Of a stretch of DNA of 64,000 nt, positions 53,477 through 62,785 are shown one piece after another (the first letter of the stretch is position 1; each line of letters starts with the position of its first letter). Source of the stretch: Saccharibacillus endophyticus (GTDB taxonomy: Bacteria > Bacillota > Bacilli > Paenibacillales > Paenibacillaceae); NCBI RefSeq assembly GCF_013185185.1, contig NZ_JAAZWE010000002.1, positions 1,119,595 through 1,183,594 of the forward strand, read 5' to 3'. The notes beneath the pieces are model-generated. The model made no database searches, had not been told where the DNA came from, and was given only the letters and a program-made list of their open reading frames with translations. The position numbers were made by a program, and so were the translations under genes.

Positions 53477-55092
53477 GACCGCTCACCGGAGCCCGTCAGC
53501 ATCTGCTTGCGGTATTCGTTGGGGTTGAGCCCGGTCACTTTTTTGAATACTTTGCTGAAATACGTGTACTCCGGGGAAAAACCGACTTCGACCGGAATAT
53601 CGGACGGCTTGTGGCGGCCTTCGATCAGCAGTTCTTTCGCCCGCTCGATCCGGTACCGGTTCAAGTAATCGACGAACGGGGTTTGCAGCTCTTTTTTGAA
53701 CAAGTTGCTGAGGTAACCGGGGCTTAAGCCCACGTGTTCCGCGACCGTTTGCAGGCCGATATTGTCCGCGTAATGCTGCTTGATGTAATCGAGCGCGCGC
53801 TTGATCTCGTCGCTCATATGCATCCGTCCGTTTTCCTGCCGGGCCAGGTCTTCGATATAATCGGCCGCCTGATCCAGCATGTCCGGCAGATTGTCGCACT
53901 GCTCCAGGTTTTCCGTGATGCTGAGCAGCAGCGTTTTTTCGTTTTGGCCGCTGTCGTACGCGTTCGTGCCGAGCCATTGGACGAAACGCAGCAGCATGAT
54001 CTCCAGCGAACGGCGGTCGCCGCCCGCTTCGCGCTCGAAATAATCCAGCATGCCGTCGTATTCCCGCTGTTTGGCCGGCATCAGCAGTGAACGAATGCCT
54101 TCGAAGCGGCGGATGCGTCCGATGCGCTCGCGTACGCCGGACAGGTCCGCGGAGTCGGATTCGCGGTGCCGCCGTCCGGGGCCGGACGCGAATTTGCGTT
54201 CCAGCGCCCGCTGCGCTTCGGCGTAGAGCGGGTGCAGGCTGTCGTAACCGCTCGCCGTGCCGCCGATCCCGAACGAGACGGAACCGTTGAAGTACAGCCG
54301 GATAACCTCCTGCACGCGTCCGAGAATGTCTTCCGTTTCGCGCGCGATCGCCTGCTCCGATACCAGGTCGTCGAAATGCAGAATCAGCGCATAGCGCGTC
54401 TCGCTCACCTGCACCGCCTCGCCGCGCTTATGCGCCGACAGCACTTCCTCGAACAGATTGAGCAGCGTCATCTTGATCAGATGCCCGTGCTCGTCGCGGA
54501 ATTTTTCTTTGAGCCGCGCGTAGCGGTCGACCTCGGCCACGCATACGCGAAGCCTGACCGGAGACAACCGCAGCCCGCTCCGCTCGATAAAGCGGCCCAG
54601 CTCGTCCGCCGAAAAGATTTTGTAGAACAGGAAGTCTTTGAACATTTTTTCTTTGAGCAGTTCGCGGTCGGACGACGAGGCTTCGCGCTGCGCCGGAGGC
54701 TGGCGGTCGGGACGGCTTTCCAGTTCGCGCCGCACGGCGCCGAGCACGTCTTCGATCTCCTGCTCCGTCATGGTCAGCTTCAGGATGTACCCGGTGACGC
54801 CGAGCGACAGCGCTTTGCGCGCCAGCTCGAATTCTTCCAGGCAGGACAGCACGACGATGCGGGTATCGCGGTCGGCTCCGCGGATATGGGAGATCAGCGT
54901 CATGCCGTCCATTTTGGGCATGGACAGGTCGGTGATGACGACGTCGGGCTTTTCCCGTTCGTAATACGCCCAGGCGGCCTGCCCGTCGGGAAAATCGGCC
55001 GCCACTTCCATATCGAACTTGCTCCAGTCGACCGAATTTTTCAAGCCGATCCGGACCAGCATTTCGTCTTCGACGATCATGACTTTGTGCAT
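53473..55092 (-). CDS. yesN: YesN-family response regulator with AraC-type DNA-binding domain
   Basis: 539 residues. The receiver domain (1-120) has the phospho-Asp in DVVITDLSMPKMDG and the conserved Lys in ILKLTM. A helical linker domain follows. The C-terminal AraC pair of helix-turn-helix motifs spans about 440-535 (LQTVAEHVGLSPGYLSNLFKKE and FSPEYTYFSKVFKKVTG). It should activate the transporter and glycosidase genes around it. The ATG at 55092 is favoured by spacing from GGAGG; the ATG at 55098 is too close. The upstream glycosidase stop codon lies in the same GGAGGAATGA stretch, so the genes are coupled. Confidence 0.93.
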   Translation of the reverse strand: MHKVMIVEDEMLVRIGLKNSVDWSKFDMEVAADFPDGQAAWAYYEREKPDVVITDLSMPKMDGMTLISHIRGADRDTRIVVLSCLEEFELARKALSLGVTGYILKLTMTEQEIEDVLGAVRRELESRPDRQPPAQREASSSDRELLKEKMFKDFLFYKIFSADELGRFIERSGLRLSPVRLRVCVAEVDRYARLKEKFRDEHGHLIKMTLLNLFEEVLSAHKRGEAVQVSETRYALILHFDDLVSEQAIARETEDILGRVQEVIRLYFNGSVSFGIGGTASGYDSLHPLYAEAQRALERKFASGPGRRHRESDSADLSGVRERIGRIRRFEGIRSLLMPAKQREYDGMLDYFEREAGGDRRSLEIMLLRFVQWLGTNAYDSGQNEKTLLLSITENLEQCDNLPDMLDQAADYIEDLARQENGRMHMSDEIKRALDYIKQHYADNIGLQTVAEHVGLSPGYLSNLFKKELQTPFVDYLNRYRIERAKELLIEGRHKPSDIPVEVGFSPEYTYFSKVFKKVTGLNPNEYRKQMLTGSGERS

Positions 55093-55094
55093 GT

Positions 55095-56579
55095 TCATTC
55101 CTCCTCGATCGTCAGTATCCAATCGCAGCCGCGTCCGCTCGTCGGAGCGGCGTAACGGACGATGCCGCCGCCCGCGTCCGTGCCGGATGCTTTGCTGCGA
55201 GCTCCGGTTCGCGGGCAAAACCAGTTTGCGCGCCAAGCTTCGATTCCGACCCGCTTCGGATCGAGCTCGACGTACAGCCCGTTCGGAATGTAGATCCAAG
55301 CCGCTTTTTCGCCGCGCGCCGCGACGAGGCGGTTATCGCCGGAAAAAACGAAAGCGGGCAGTTCCGGCGCCGGACGGAACAACGGACCCAGATGCGGCTC
55401 GATCAGCGTCCGCAGATGAATCATCTGCTTGGCGCCGGGACGACGCAGCGCTTGCTGCCAGGACATCAGGAAAAAGGCGCCGGGGTCGCGAAAATCGGTC
55501 GAAGCGTACAATCCCGGTTCCGGCACCATCGGCCAGATTGAGTGATGCCCGTACGTATGGCCGAAAGCGCCGGACAGTACCGCGTAGTAAGCGGCGCGGC
55601 GCACGTCGGCTTCGTCGAAATAGCCGTTTTCCGGCCGGAAGCCGATCGGGATATCTTCGTAGCAGGGTTCCGCGTCGAGCGTCGGCTTGACCGGCGTTCG
55701 TCCGTAATCGGCCGCAACCCGCTTGTCGTTGGTAATATCCCGTTCGCCGTGCCCCGACTGGATCATGTTGAAATCCAGCCAGTCTTCCTCGTGCATATGA
55801 TGCGAAGACGACTCCGCTCCTTTGGGATGGAACGTCATGAGCTGCCGCGCGCCGCCGGTTTTCAGACCTCGCGCCATGGCATTCACGACCGCGAAATGCG
55901 CCGCGGTCGACAGCGGGCGGTCGCCGCCGAGCACCCAGACCAGACCGGGTCGATCGCCGTAACGCTGTCCCAACCACCGTCCGTACCCACGCGCGTTGTC
56001 CGCCGTGAAAATCTCCGGTCCCGCGCCGTGCATGCGATTGAATTTGTCGCCCCAGGTCGGCAGGAGCGCGACGTACAATCCGAGGCGCGACGCTTCGTCC
56101 AACACGGCGTCGACATGATGCCAGTACGAATCGCTTCCGTCCGTATCGGGCCGCGCCGGGTCCGGCAGTCCGCCCGCGCCGATCTTCAGCGGCAGCCGCC
56201 CTCCGGCGTTCGGCACAGTCACGCCGCCCAATTCGGCGAGCAGCACCACCTGCACGACGGTGAACCCCTGCTCCGCGCGCGTGCGCAAGTAGTAAGCCGC
56301 GTCTTCGAGGCTCAGCCGATGGAACAATTCCCAAGCCGTGTCGCCGAGCCAGAAAAACGGCTCGCCGTTTTCCGTCTCCAGATACCTGCGGTTCTCCGAG
56401 ACCCGCAGGGCAGGCAAAACGCCGGCTCCCTCCGGCCGGACGCTCGTCGAGCCGTCGACGGATTTTTCGTCCGCCGATGTTTTCGTTTCCGGACGCGAAC
56501 CGATTTTGCCGCCCGCTTCCGAAGCTTCGAAAGCCGAACCGCCTGCCGTTTCTTCATGCTGTTCATGTGTTCGCCGCAC
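55095..56579 (-). CDS. DUF4038 glycoside hydrolase (GH140-like)
   Basis: 494 residues, no signal peptide. After a charged leader, the DUF4038 TIM barrel begins at about residue 60 with RYLETENGEPFFWLGDTAWELFHRL. It continues with GFTVVQVVLLAE, GLYVALLPTWG, GDRPGLVWVLGGDRP and the C-terminal DUF5060/collagen-binding-like tail. GH140 enzymes of this family release apiose-linked chains from rhamnogalacturonan II; other DUF4038 activities are less known. The start is a GTG at 56579 with AAAGGAGG 7 bases upstream; the frame is open further up without a site. It is second in the operon. Confidence 0.82.
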   Translation of the reverse strand: MRRTHEQHEETAGGSAFEASEAGGKIGSRPETKTSADEKSVDGSTSVRPEGAGVLPALRVSENRRYLETENGEPFFWLGDTAWELFHRLSLEDAAYYLRTRAEQGFTVVQVVLLAELGGVTVPNAGGRLPLKIGAGGLPDPARPDTDGSDSYWHHVDAVLDEASRLGLYVALLPTWGDKFNRMHGAGPEIFTADNARGYGRWLGQRYGDRPGLVWVLGGDRPLSTAAHFAVVNAMARGLKTGGARQLMTFHPKGAESSSHHMHEEDWLDFNMIQSGHGERDITNDKRVAADYGRTPVKPTLDAEPCYEDIPIGFRPENGYFDEADVRRAAYYAVLSGAFGHTYGHHSIWPMVPEPGLYASTDFRDPGAFFLMSWQQALRRPGAKQMIHLRTLIEPHLGPLFRPAPELPAFVFSGDNRLVAARGEKAAWIYIPNGLYVELDPKRVGIEAWRANWFCPRTGARSKASGTDAGGGIVRYAAPTSGRGCDWILTIEEE

Positions 56580-56648
56580 GGCATGTCCTCCTTTCGTCTT
56601 CGTCGTTCGGCCGCCGACGGCTGTCGACGCGGCCGATCGCCGCAGCAA

Positions 56649-58562
56649 TTACAGGATCGAGTAGACCCAGTAATAAAATTCGTTCCAGCTTCGCGTTTCC
56701 CCGTCCTGCACGTATTCCAGCTCGATTCGCAAATCGCTTTTGCCCGCGGTGTACGAGGCGGGAATGTCGAATTCGTCTTCCAGCCATCTGCGGTACGGAT
56801 TGCGGTCCGCGAAGTACCAGCTCCGCTCCGCGACCTGTTCGCCGTCGACGTACACGTTCGCCCGCTGCCGTCCCGTAATCTGATCGGATCTTCGCCGCAG
56901 CCGCACGCCCGCATTGTCCGGCCGGACCGATACGACGAATGAACTCCGTCCTTCGATCTCGCGGCCGATGTCTTTCAAAGCGCGGTTGGTCCCGTCCTCG
57001 TAAGCCGATTCCAGCCTATACGTGCCGAGATCGCCGGTCGCCCGATACTCGTGGATGCCTTCCGAAGCCGGATCGCCGACGTTCAGCTCGTCCGTCAGCT
57101 CCATGCCGGGTTCGTCGACGCCGTAGTAAAACAAAATGCCGGAGTGGCGGATATACTGATTATTGAATTCGCCCGATTCGATGCCGAAGACCAATTCCTG
57201 CCGGAACGGGTAGACGTCGCCCGCGCACAACCGCACCATCGACCACGGATTGTCCGGCTGCCCGTCGTAAGCGCTGGACGGGTTCTGCTCCGGCGGCGTC
57301 GGAAATCCCCAGCCGTAGCAGACCCAGCTTTCCGAACCGTCGCTTTCGACCTGCGGCGTCCAATTCCCGTCGATATGCACGCGCACGTCGCCTTCGCAGC
57401 TGATAATGCCCGGACGGCGGGTGAACGCCGTGACGTGCCCCGCGACCAGATGCCCCGTTCCTTCGATCTTCCCGATCACACTGTCGCGGCCCGGCGAAGC
57501 TTGGGCTCCGTAATAGTCCGAAGTTCGGAAGTATCCCGTCTCCTTTTGCGGGTAACGGGAGTCTTCGCCGGCCAGGAATCTCGTTTCCCAAACTTCGAAT
57601 ACCGCTTCCTTATCGCCCCGGTTGACCAGTTCGATCGATGCCCCGTCCCAATACGGCATCGGGAAATAGCAGTAGCACGTTCCGTCCGCCCGTATGCCGT
57701 GGGACAGCACGCCGACATGGTTCAAGCCCAATTCGTTGGCGAAAAAAACGCCGAGCGGACAGTAGGCGTCCGGTCGTTCATGACCGTCCCATACGGCGCG
57801 AATCCAGACGTCGGACAGCCAATCGTCGCTGCCTTCGACCGGAACGGCTTCGATCGCCGATACGCTTCCCGCGCCCTGCGCTTCGAACACGCGCATGCCG
57901 CCGCCGGGAGCCAACTTCAGGCTTTTATGCTCCGCCTTTTGCTCGTTCGCTTGAGCAAGCTTCGGGTCGTAACCGACGCCGCTCCACATCTCCAGCAGCC
58001 GCCCGTACTCTTCCTCCCCGGTAAACGTGCGGAAATCGGGCTCGCCGTCCGCTTCAAGCCCGGCGTAAGCGTGATACATGACATGCCCCCAACCGCCGTC
58101 GCCTTTGGCCGCCGCTTTCAACCGGATATCGCTGGTGATTCGGCATGAGCGCGCGTACGGCATCGGCACGAAGCTGCGCACGACCCGGATCGGTCCGCGC
58201 CCTCCGTCTTCGGGACCGAGATAAGCGTCCGCCAGCGGCGAGACGAAAGGCGCTTTGCTGCCGAATTCGGAGTGACGGATCTCGAACCTCGGTTCTTTTT
58301 CCCCGTCGAAGTAAAACCGGAACGTGGGCTCCTCGCTGTCCGGGTAACGGTGCTGCACGAAGTTGTAAATGCAGCCCGGACCGTCGACGTCGAAAATGAC
58401 CCATTCGTCCCGCTCTTTGTACAACCACCAATCCCAATCGGCGTTGAATCCTTTTTTGTCGATGCTGCCTTCGTACTGCACGCGGACGCCGCGCCGAAGC
58501 CGCGGCAGCAGGTCGAAGCGTTCCATGCTCGTAAGTCCTTTGGGTCCGGCCGATGCTGTCAT
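56649..58562 (-). CDS. DUF2961 glycoside hydrolase (GH172)
   Basis: 637 residues, no signal peptide, with the GH172 double jelly-roll pattern. The family hallmark WVIFDVDGPGCIYNFVQHRYPD is near the start, followed by FYFDGEKEPRFEI, VMPYARSCRITSD-type strands and GGGWGHVMYHAYAG-like sequence. The only characterised GH172 activities are on alpha-linked furanosides: difructose dianhydride I synthase/hydrolase and exo-alpha-D-arabinofuranosidase. It is the first gene of the ten-gene locus. GGGAGG lies 8 bases before the ATG at 58562, and a cre site lies 76 bases upstream. Confidence 0.88.
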   Translation of the reverse strand: MTASAGPKGLTSMERFDLLPRLRRGVRVQYEGSIDKKGFNADWDWWLYKERDEWVIFDVDGPGCIYNFVQHRYPDSEEPTFRFYFDGEKEPRFEIRHSEFGSKAPFVSPLADAYLGPEDGGRGPIRVVRSFVPMPYARSCRITSDIRLKAAAKGDGGWGHVMYHAYAGLEADGEPDFRTFTGEEEYGRLLEMWSGVGYDPKLAQANEQKAEHKSLKLAPGGGMRVFEAQGAGSVSAIEAVPVEGSDDWLSDVWIRAVWDGHERPDAYCPLGVFFANELGLNHVGVLSHGIRADGTCYCYFPMPYWDGASIELVNRGDKEAVFEVWETRFLAGEDSRYPQKETGYFRTSDYYGAQASPGRDSVIGKIEGTGHLVAGHVTAFTRRPGIISCEGDVRVHIDGNWTPQVESDGSESWVCYGWGFPTPPEQNPSSAYDGQPDNPWSMVRLCAGDVYPFRQELVFGIESGEFNNQYIRHSGILFYYGVDEPGMELTDELNVGDPASEGIHEYRATGDLGTYRLESAYEDGTNRALKDIGREIEGRSSFVVSVRPDNAGVRLRRRSDQITGRQRANVYVDGEQVAERSWYFADRNPYRRWLEDEFDIPASYTAGKSDLRIELEYVQDGETRSWNEFYYWVYSIL

Positions 58563-58637
58563 CTGGTAGTCCTCCCGCTTGGTCGAAGTTAGGCGAATCG
58601 TTTCGATAATGGCTGACTTTACGGCTACGATTTTACA

Positions 58638-58651
58638 GGAAAGCGTTATCA
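58638..58651 (-). promoter_or_regulatory. cre (CcpA) site before the GH172 gene
   Basis: GGAAAGCGTTATCA matches TGNAANCGNNNNCA except for the first base. It lies about 76 bases before the first gene of the operon, so glucose-type repression of the whole locus is likely. Confidence 0.6.
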
Positions 58652-58701
58652 TTATCTACAAAAAACGGCGTTTGCGCACTTGAAAATAAATGTTCAAGTC
58701 G

Positions 58702-58743
58702 AAAAAGCCCCGAATGCTCCGCTAGGAAGGCATTCGGGGCTTG
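58702..58743 (-). terminator. Terminator of the P450 gene
   Basis: AAGCCCCGAATGC pairs with GCATTCGGGGCTT around a 12-base loop. On the minus strand it is followed by TTTTTCG. Confidence 0.85.
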
Positions 58744-58799
58744 CGATACGGAACCCGGACCGACGCCGGGGCGTGACCGCCTCGGCTTCGTCGGAACCT

Positions 58800-60077
58800 T
58801 TACAGATCGGCCGACACGGCTTCGTTTTTCAATCCGATATTTCTCATCTTGAACCGGCTTTCCGGCAGCGCGGGCATCCGCGACAGGCTCAAGCCCAAAT
58901 CCTGCTCCGGCACTTCGTAATCCAGCCGCTTCGCCAGGAATTCCAGGCCGACGCGCATCGCGTCGATGGTCAGCCATTCGCCGGCGCAGCGGTGTCCGTC
59001 GTATCCGCCTCCGCCCTGCGGAATCAGGTCGAACGGTCCGCCGTCCCAATGCTCGAACCGCTCCGGCCGGAAAACGTCCGGATTCTCCCACAGCTTCGGA
59101 TCGTGCGTCGTGCCGTAGATATCGAGCAGCACCATCGTGCCTTCCTCGAATTCATGCCCTTTCCATTGAAAATCGTGAATGACCGAAGCGCCGAGGAACG
59201 GAGTGAACGGGTAAAAACGGCGCGTCTCCTGCACGAACCATTGGCGGTACTTGCCTTCGTCGGCAGCCAGCTTTTCGCGGTACTGCGGATGTTCGTGCAG
59301 CGCGATCGCGCCGAATACCACGTACCGTCCGATCGCCACGATCGGGCGGACGATATTGATCAGCTCGATCGCCGCCATCCGCGCGTCGAGTTCGCGGTTT
59401 TGCAGATCCCGGTGGAACGCCATCGCGTAAGCCGCCGTGTCTTCGGGCACTTTGAACTCGCCGGCCCGCAGGTCGAGGATAAAGCCTTCCAGCCATTCCT
59501 CCGTCCGCCGGCGCGCTCTTCGGCCCGCCGCGTGACGGGGACCGACCGCGCCGAACGCTTCGACCATGTCGCCCATATCGTCGGCTTTTTGCCGCACCGT
59601 CTTTTCGTCGATCGGCACGCCGGACCAGCGGCAGGCCGCGCGATGCAGCAGCTCCTGCGACTCGCCGAACAATTCGATCTCGTCGAGCTTTTCCCACCGC
59701 CGCGCCGCCGCTTCCCATTCTTCGCGCAGCAGCTCCGCGAACGCGTCCAGACGCTCGCGCGACATCAGGGACATGAACAGCATTTTGCGGTGGCGGTGCG
59801 CGTCGCCGTCCAGCGTCTGGATCGCGTCCACGCCGAACAGCGATTTTTGGATCCGTTTCGGGATCGCGCCCGAGCGCTTAAACTTCGTCGTGTCGTAAAA
59901 CAGCTCCGCCGCGTCTTTGCCGCCCATGCAGATCGCGGGCTGCCCGAGCAGCCGCGTACGGAAGATTTCCGTATCCATTTCCCTGCGCCGCTTGAAAATG
60001 AAATCGTAGCCGTCTTTGAGCAGGGCGAGACTGTTGTCCAACGTGTGCTCCTGCGGGGTTTGTTCGTTTTGCGTCAT
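58800..60077 (-). CDS. Cytochrome P450 of the CYP152 fatty-acid peroxygenase family
   Basis: 425 residues. It uses hydrogen peroxide to hydroxylate (or decarboxylate) fatty acids without a redox partner. Visible marks are the CYP152 I-helix INIVRPIVAIGRYVVF, whose Arg-Pro replaces the usual acid-alcohol pair and binds the substrate carboxylate, ETRRFYPF (ExxR), and the heme-thiolate loop GGYDGHRCAGE. Length matches CYP152A1 of Bacillus subtilis (about 417). AAGGAGGG lies upstream of the ATG at 60077. It is a single gene with its own terminator. Confidence 0.93.
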   Translation of the reverse strand: MTQNEQTPQEHTLDNSLALLKDGYDFIFKRRREMDTEIFRTRLLGQPAICMGGKDAAELFYDTTKFKRSGAIPKRIQKSLFGVDAIQTLDGDAHRHRKMLFMSLMSRERLDAFAELLREEWEAAARRWEKLDEIELFGESQELLHRAACRWSGVPIDEKTVRQKADDMGDMVEAFGAVGPRHAAGRRARRRTEEWLEGFILDLRAGEFKVPEDTAAYAMAFHRDLQNRELDARMAAIELINIVRPIVAIGRYVVFGAIALHEHPQYREKLAADEGKYRQWFVQETRRFYPFTPFLGASVIHDFQWKGHEFEEGTMVLLDIYGTTHDPKLWENPDVFRPERFEHWDGGPFDLIPQGGGGYDGHRCAGEWLTIDAMRVGLEFLAKRLDYEVPEQDLGLSLSRMPALPESRFKMRNIGLKNEAVSADL

Positions 60078-60309
60078 GATCGAAAGCCCTCCTTCTTTCC
60101 CGGCCGGCCTGGTTTGCGCGACCGAAAGATCTCTTGTTCTATTACCTCTTCCGCGGGGAAGGCGAACCCAAAATAAAATATTGCGTAAAATAGGTTCCGA
60201 AAGGTGAACCGCGAAGGCTCGGCGTACGATAACATAGTTAGCCGCAATTTCGGCGATTCGATCTCCCGCAGTCATGCACACACCAACAAGAAAGAAGGGA
60301 CATTCGGCC

Positions 60310-61809
60310 ATGCCGACCGCATTCGAAAAGAAATCTTCGACCTTGATCTTTTACACGCTGGAATCGCTGCTGATTTCGCTGTATCCGCTGTTCGCCCTGC
60401 TTTGGCTGATCGGCATCGTGCCCTTGTCGAACACGCTCGCCGTTCTGGGCATCAACGTGCTGCTGATCGGCGGTTATTACGCGCTTTATAAATTTTCGTC
60501 GGACAAAAGCTGGGGCAAATACGCCCTCGTGCTGGGCTGCTTCGCCGCCGGCGATATTTTGTTCCTGTTCATCCCGAGCACGTTGATCTGGGTCGCGGTC
60601 TTCATCTACATGACGCTGTCGCTGATCTACCTGTCCCGCTCCGTCGTCGTGACGGGAGGCATCGCGGGCGCGGTCTCGCTGACCGTGCAGTTGTTCTTGA
60701 ATCCGTACGTGCCCGCTTACGGCGCGTTCGATTACGTGGTCATGTACGTCGTCATCGTCATGGTCGGCGTTGCCAACTACGCGGTCTGCACGGTCGGGCG
60801 GAACATGCTCGAGGAATCGGCCCGGCAAAAAGGCAGGATCGAGGAGCTTCTCGGCGAAGTCGAACGCTCCGCGACCGAACTGAAAACGTTCGGCGAGTCC
60901 GTCGCCGCGGGCACGGGCGAGACGTCCCGCATCGCGGAAGACACGGCCGCAAGCTTCGAAGAAATCTCCAAAGGCATCGAAGTGCAGGCGCAAAGCATTC
61001 AGGAAATCAACGAAGCGATGATCCGTTCCGGCGACGGGATCGAATTGATCGGCCGCGAAACGGAGCAAATGAACGAGCTGTCCCTCAGCACGACCCGGCT
61101 TACCGAAGAAGGCGGCCGCAAAGCCGAAGAACTGCGCGGCGACATGTCGCTCGTGCGCGGCAGCATGAGCGAGACGGCTTCCCAGGTGCAGCTGCTGAAC
61201 CGGTACGCGGAAGAAGCGCAGGCCATTTTGACCGCTATTTCGGAGATCGCCAACCAGACGAACCTGCTGTCGCTGAACGCCAGCATCGAAGCGGCGCGCG
61301 CCGGCGAACACGGACGGGGCTTCGCGGTCGTCGCCGGCGAAATCCGCAGCCTGTCCGGCAACGTGCAGTCTTCCGCGCAGGATATCGCCGGACTGCTTCA
61401 GCAGATCCGCAGCCAGACCGGAATCGTGTCGGACGCCGTGCGCGGCAACCAGTCCGCGCTCGAAGGATTGGAGCGCCGCACCTACGAGACGGGCGACCTG
61501 TTCGAACAGATCACGCAGGACGCGAACCACGTGCTGGACAAATCGTCGGAAATCCGGCAAAACATCGGCAAACTGCAAGAGTTCAACGGAGGCATCGCGG
61601 TCCAGGTCGGAGACTTCTCGGCCGCCAGCCAGCAGACGTCGGCATCCGTGGAGCTGGCCGTGAGCGGCGTCTACCGCCAGCGCGATTCGATCCGTGGGAT
61701 TTCCGACAGCGTGACACGGCTTGAAGCCATGATCGACGCGCTGCGCGGATTGACGGAGCGAACGGAAACGGAAGGCGGCGAAGCGCCCGACACGGAACGC
61801 ACCGCTTGA
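60310..61809 (+). CDS. Methyl-accepting chemotaxis protein with six-helix membrane sensor
   Basis: 499 residues. About six membrane helices (15-170) without an extracellular ligand domain are followed directly by the cytoplasmic signalling coiled coil (about 190-490). The highly conserved hairpin tip [20 protein letters not shown] is present. The sensor part may therefore detect something within or across the membrane (energy state, a hydrophobic compound). The ATG at 60310 is used with GAAGGGA upstream; the earlier ATG at 60274 has no site. It is divergent from the P450 gene. No che genes are nearby. Confidence 0.9.
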   Translation: MPTAFEKKSSTLIFYTLESLLISLYPLFALLWLIGIVPLSNTLAVLGINVLLIGGYYALYKFSSDKSWGKYALVLGCFAAGDILFLFIPSTLIWVAVFIYMTLSLIYLSRSVVVTGGIAGAVSLTVQLFLNPYVPAYGAFDYVVMYVVIVMVGVANYAVCTVGRNMLEESARQKGRIEELLGEVERSATELKTFGESVAAGTGETSRIAEDTAASFEEISKGIEVQAQSIQEINEAMIRSGDGIELIGRETEQMNELSLSTTRLTEEGGRKAEELRGDMSLVRGSMSETASQVQLLNRYAEEAQAILTAISEIANQTNLLSLNASIEAARAGEHGRGFAVVAGEIRSLSGNVQSSAQDIAGLLQQIRSQTGIVSDAVRGNQSALEGLERRTYETGDLFEQITQDANHVLDKSSEIRQNIGKLQEFNGGIAVQVGDFSAASQQTSASVELAVSGVYRQRDSIRGISDSVTRLEAMIDALRGLTERTETEGGEAPDTERTA

Positions 61810-61874
61810 TTTTTTGAAAAAAGCGACAACTTCCCCCTATTCCTCCGCGTCTGAGAAGTAAAGGGGGAATGACG

Positions 61875-62651
61875 GTGAAGAACAAGCAGTCAGCGCGAAC
61901 GATCTTCGCGCTATCGGCGGTTTGGATGGCGGCTTTGTTGTCCGGCTGCATATCGGCTCATTCGGGAAACGATTCGGGGCAAGGCACGGCTGCGCGCGAG
62001 CTTACGATTTCCAAAAACGCCGAAAACAAAAATCGGAAGGAATGCATGCCGACCATCGATTACGTCGACGCGCTTATGCTGAACGACATCCGTTATTACA
62101 ATCGCCAAAGCTACGACGAACGAAGCCTGCCCCTGTCTCCAGAGCTGATCGGCGACGAAATTGCCGAGGTTGCCTACACGATGTCCGACGATGCCTGTAC
62201 CGATTTTGTCATGCGAAGCGGCGACGCGACTTTCGTTCCGGCCGGAACGCCTATTCATGAAATGAAAGATTACGACCCTGATTTCCGAGTCGTCGCGGAA
62301 GGACGAATCTTCGAAGTCGGCGATAATCCGCATGCGAAAACGATCGGCGATTTGTACGATATCGAGGGCAAAGTATCGAAAGTGAACCGCGTGAGCGGCA
62401 ACGACGGAAGCGTGATGCGAGAGTTCAGCCCGGAGGATACCGAAGCTTTTATCTCGGATCTGCTGTCGTTGGAGTACGTGGGCTTCGATGCGATCGATAA
62501 GGACAATCCGCCGGAATACCGCATCTCGCTGCGGGTCGACTTGAAAGACGGAACGAATATCCGACTCGGATATTGGCCGAAAGCCAACGCGATCATGGAA
62601 GGGGCTTACGGGACGGAGCGGATGTTGGAGATCGTGCAAAAGGAGCCGTAA
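61875..62651 (+). CDS. Lipoprotein of unknown function
   Basis: 258 residues starting at GTG (61875), 8 bases after AAAGGGGG; the ATG at 61869 is very close to that site. The lipobox is ALLSGC-ISA, so the mature protein is anchored on the outer face of the membrane. The rest is acidic and globular with no motif I recognise. It contains VDALMLNDIRYY, FRVVAEGRIFEVGDNPH and RISLRVDLKDGTNIRLGYW. It stands between the chemoreceptor and a terminator and may be on the chemoreceptor transcript. Confidence 0.75.
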   Translation: MKNKQSARTIFALSAVWMAALLSGCISAHSGNDSGQGTAARELTISKNAENKNRKECMPTIDYVDALMLNDIRYYNRQSYDERSLPLSPELIGDEIAEVAYTMSDDACTDFVMRSGDATFVPAGTPIHEMKDYDPDFRVVAEGRIFEVGDNPHAKTIGDLYDIEGKVSKVNRVSGNDGSVMREFSPEDTEAFISDLLSLEYVGFDAIDKDNPPEYRISLRVDLKDGTNIRLGYWPKANAIMEGAYGTERMLEIVQKEP

Positions 62652-62700
62652 CGCGGAGAAGTTTGTCGAAAACTTCCGTTTCGCGACAAATCCGTATCAA

Positions 62701-62739
62701 AAAAAGCTGCGGAACGCATCATGCGTTCCGCAGCTTTTT
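62701..62739. terminator. Perfect bidirectional terminator
   Basis: A 19-base perfect inverted repeat (AAAAAGCTGCGGAACGCAT around one C), with T-runs on both strands, between the convergent lipoprotein and HAD genes. Confidence 0.9.
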
Positions 62740-62785
62740 GACATGTTCTATCCATCAAATAAAATCAGAACACCCGCACCGAAAC

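Noticed and set aside
51674-53668. Plus-strand open frame of about 660 codons
   Set aside because: Antisense to YesM, whose domains and motifs are complete.
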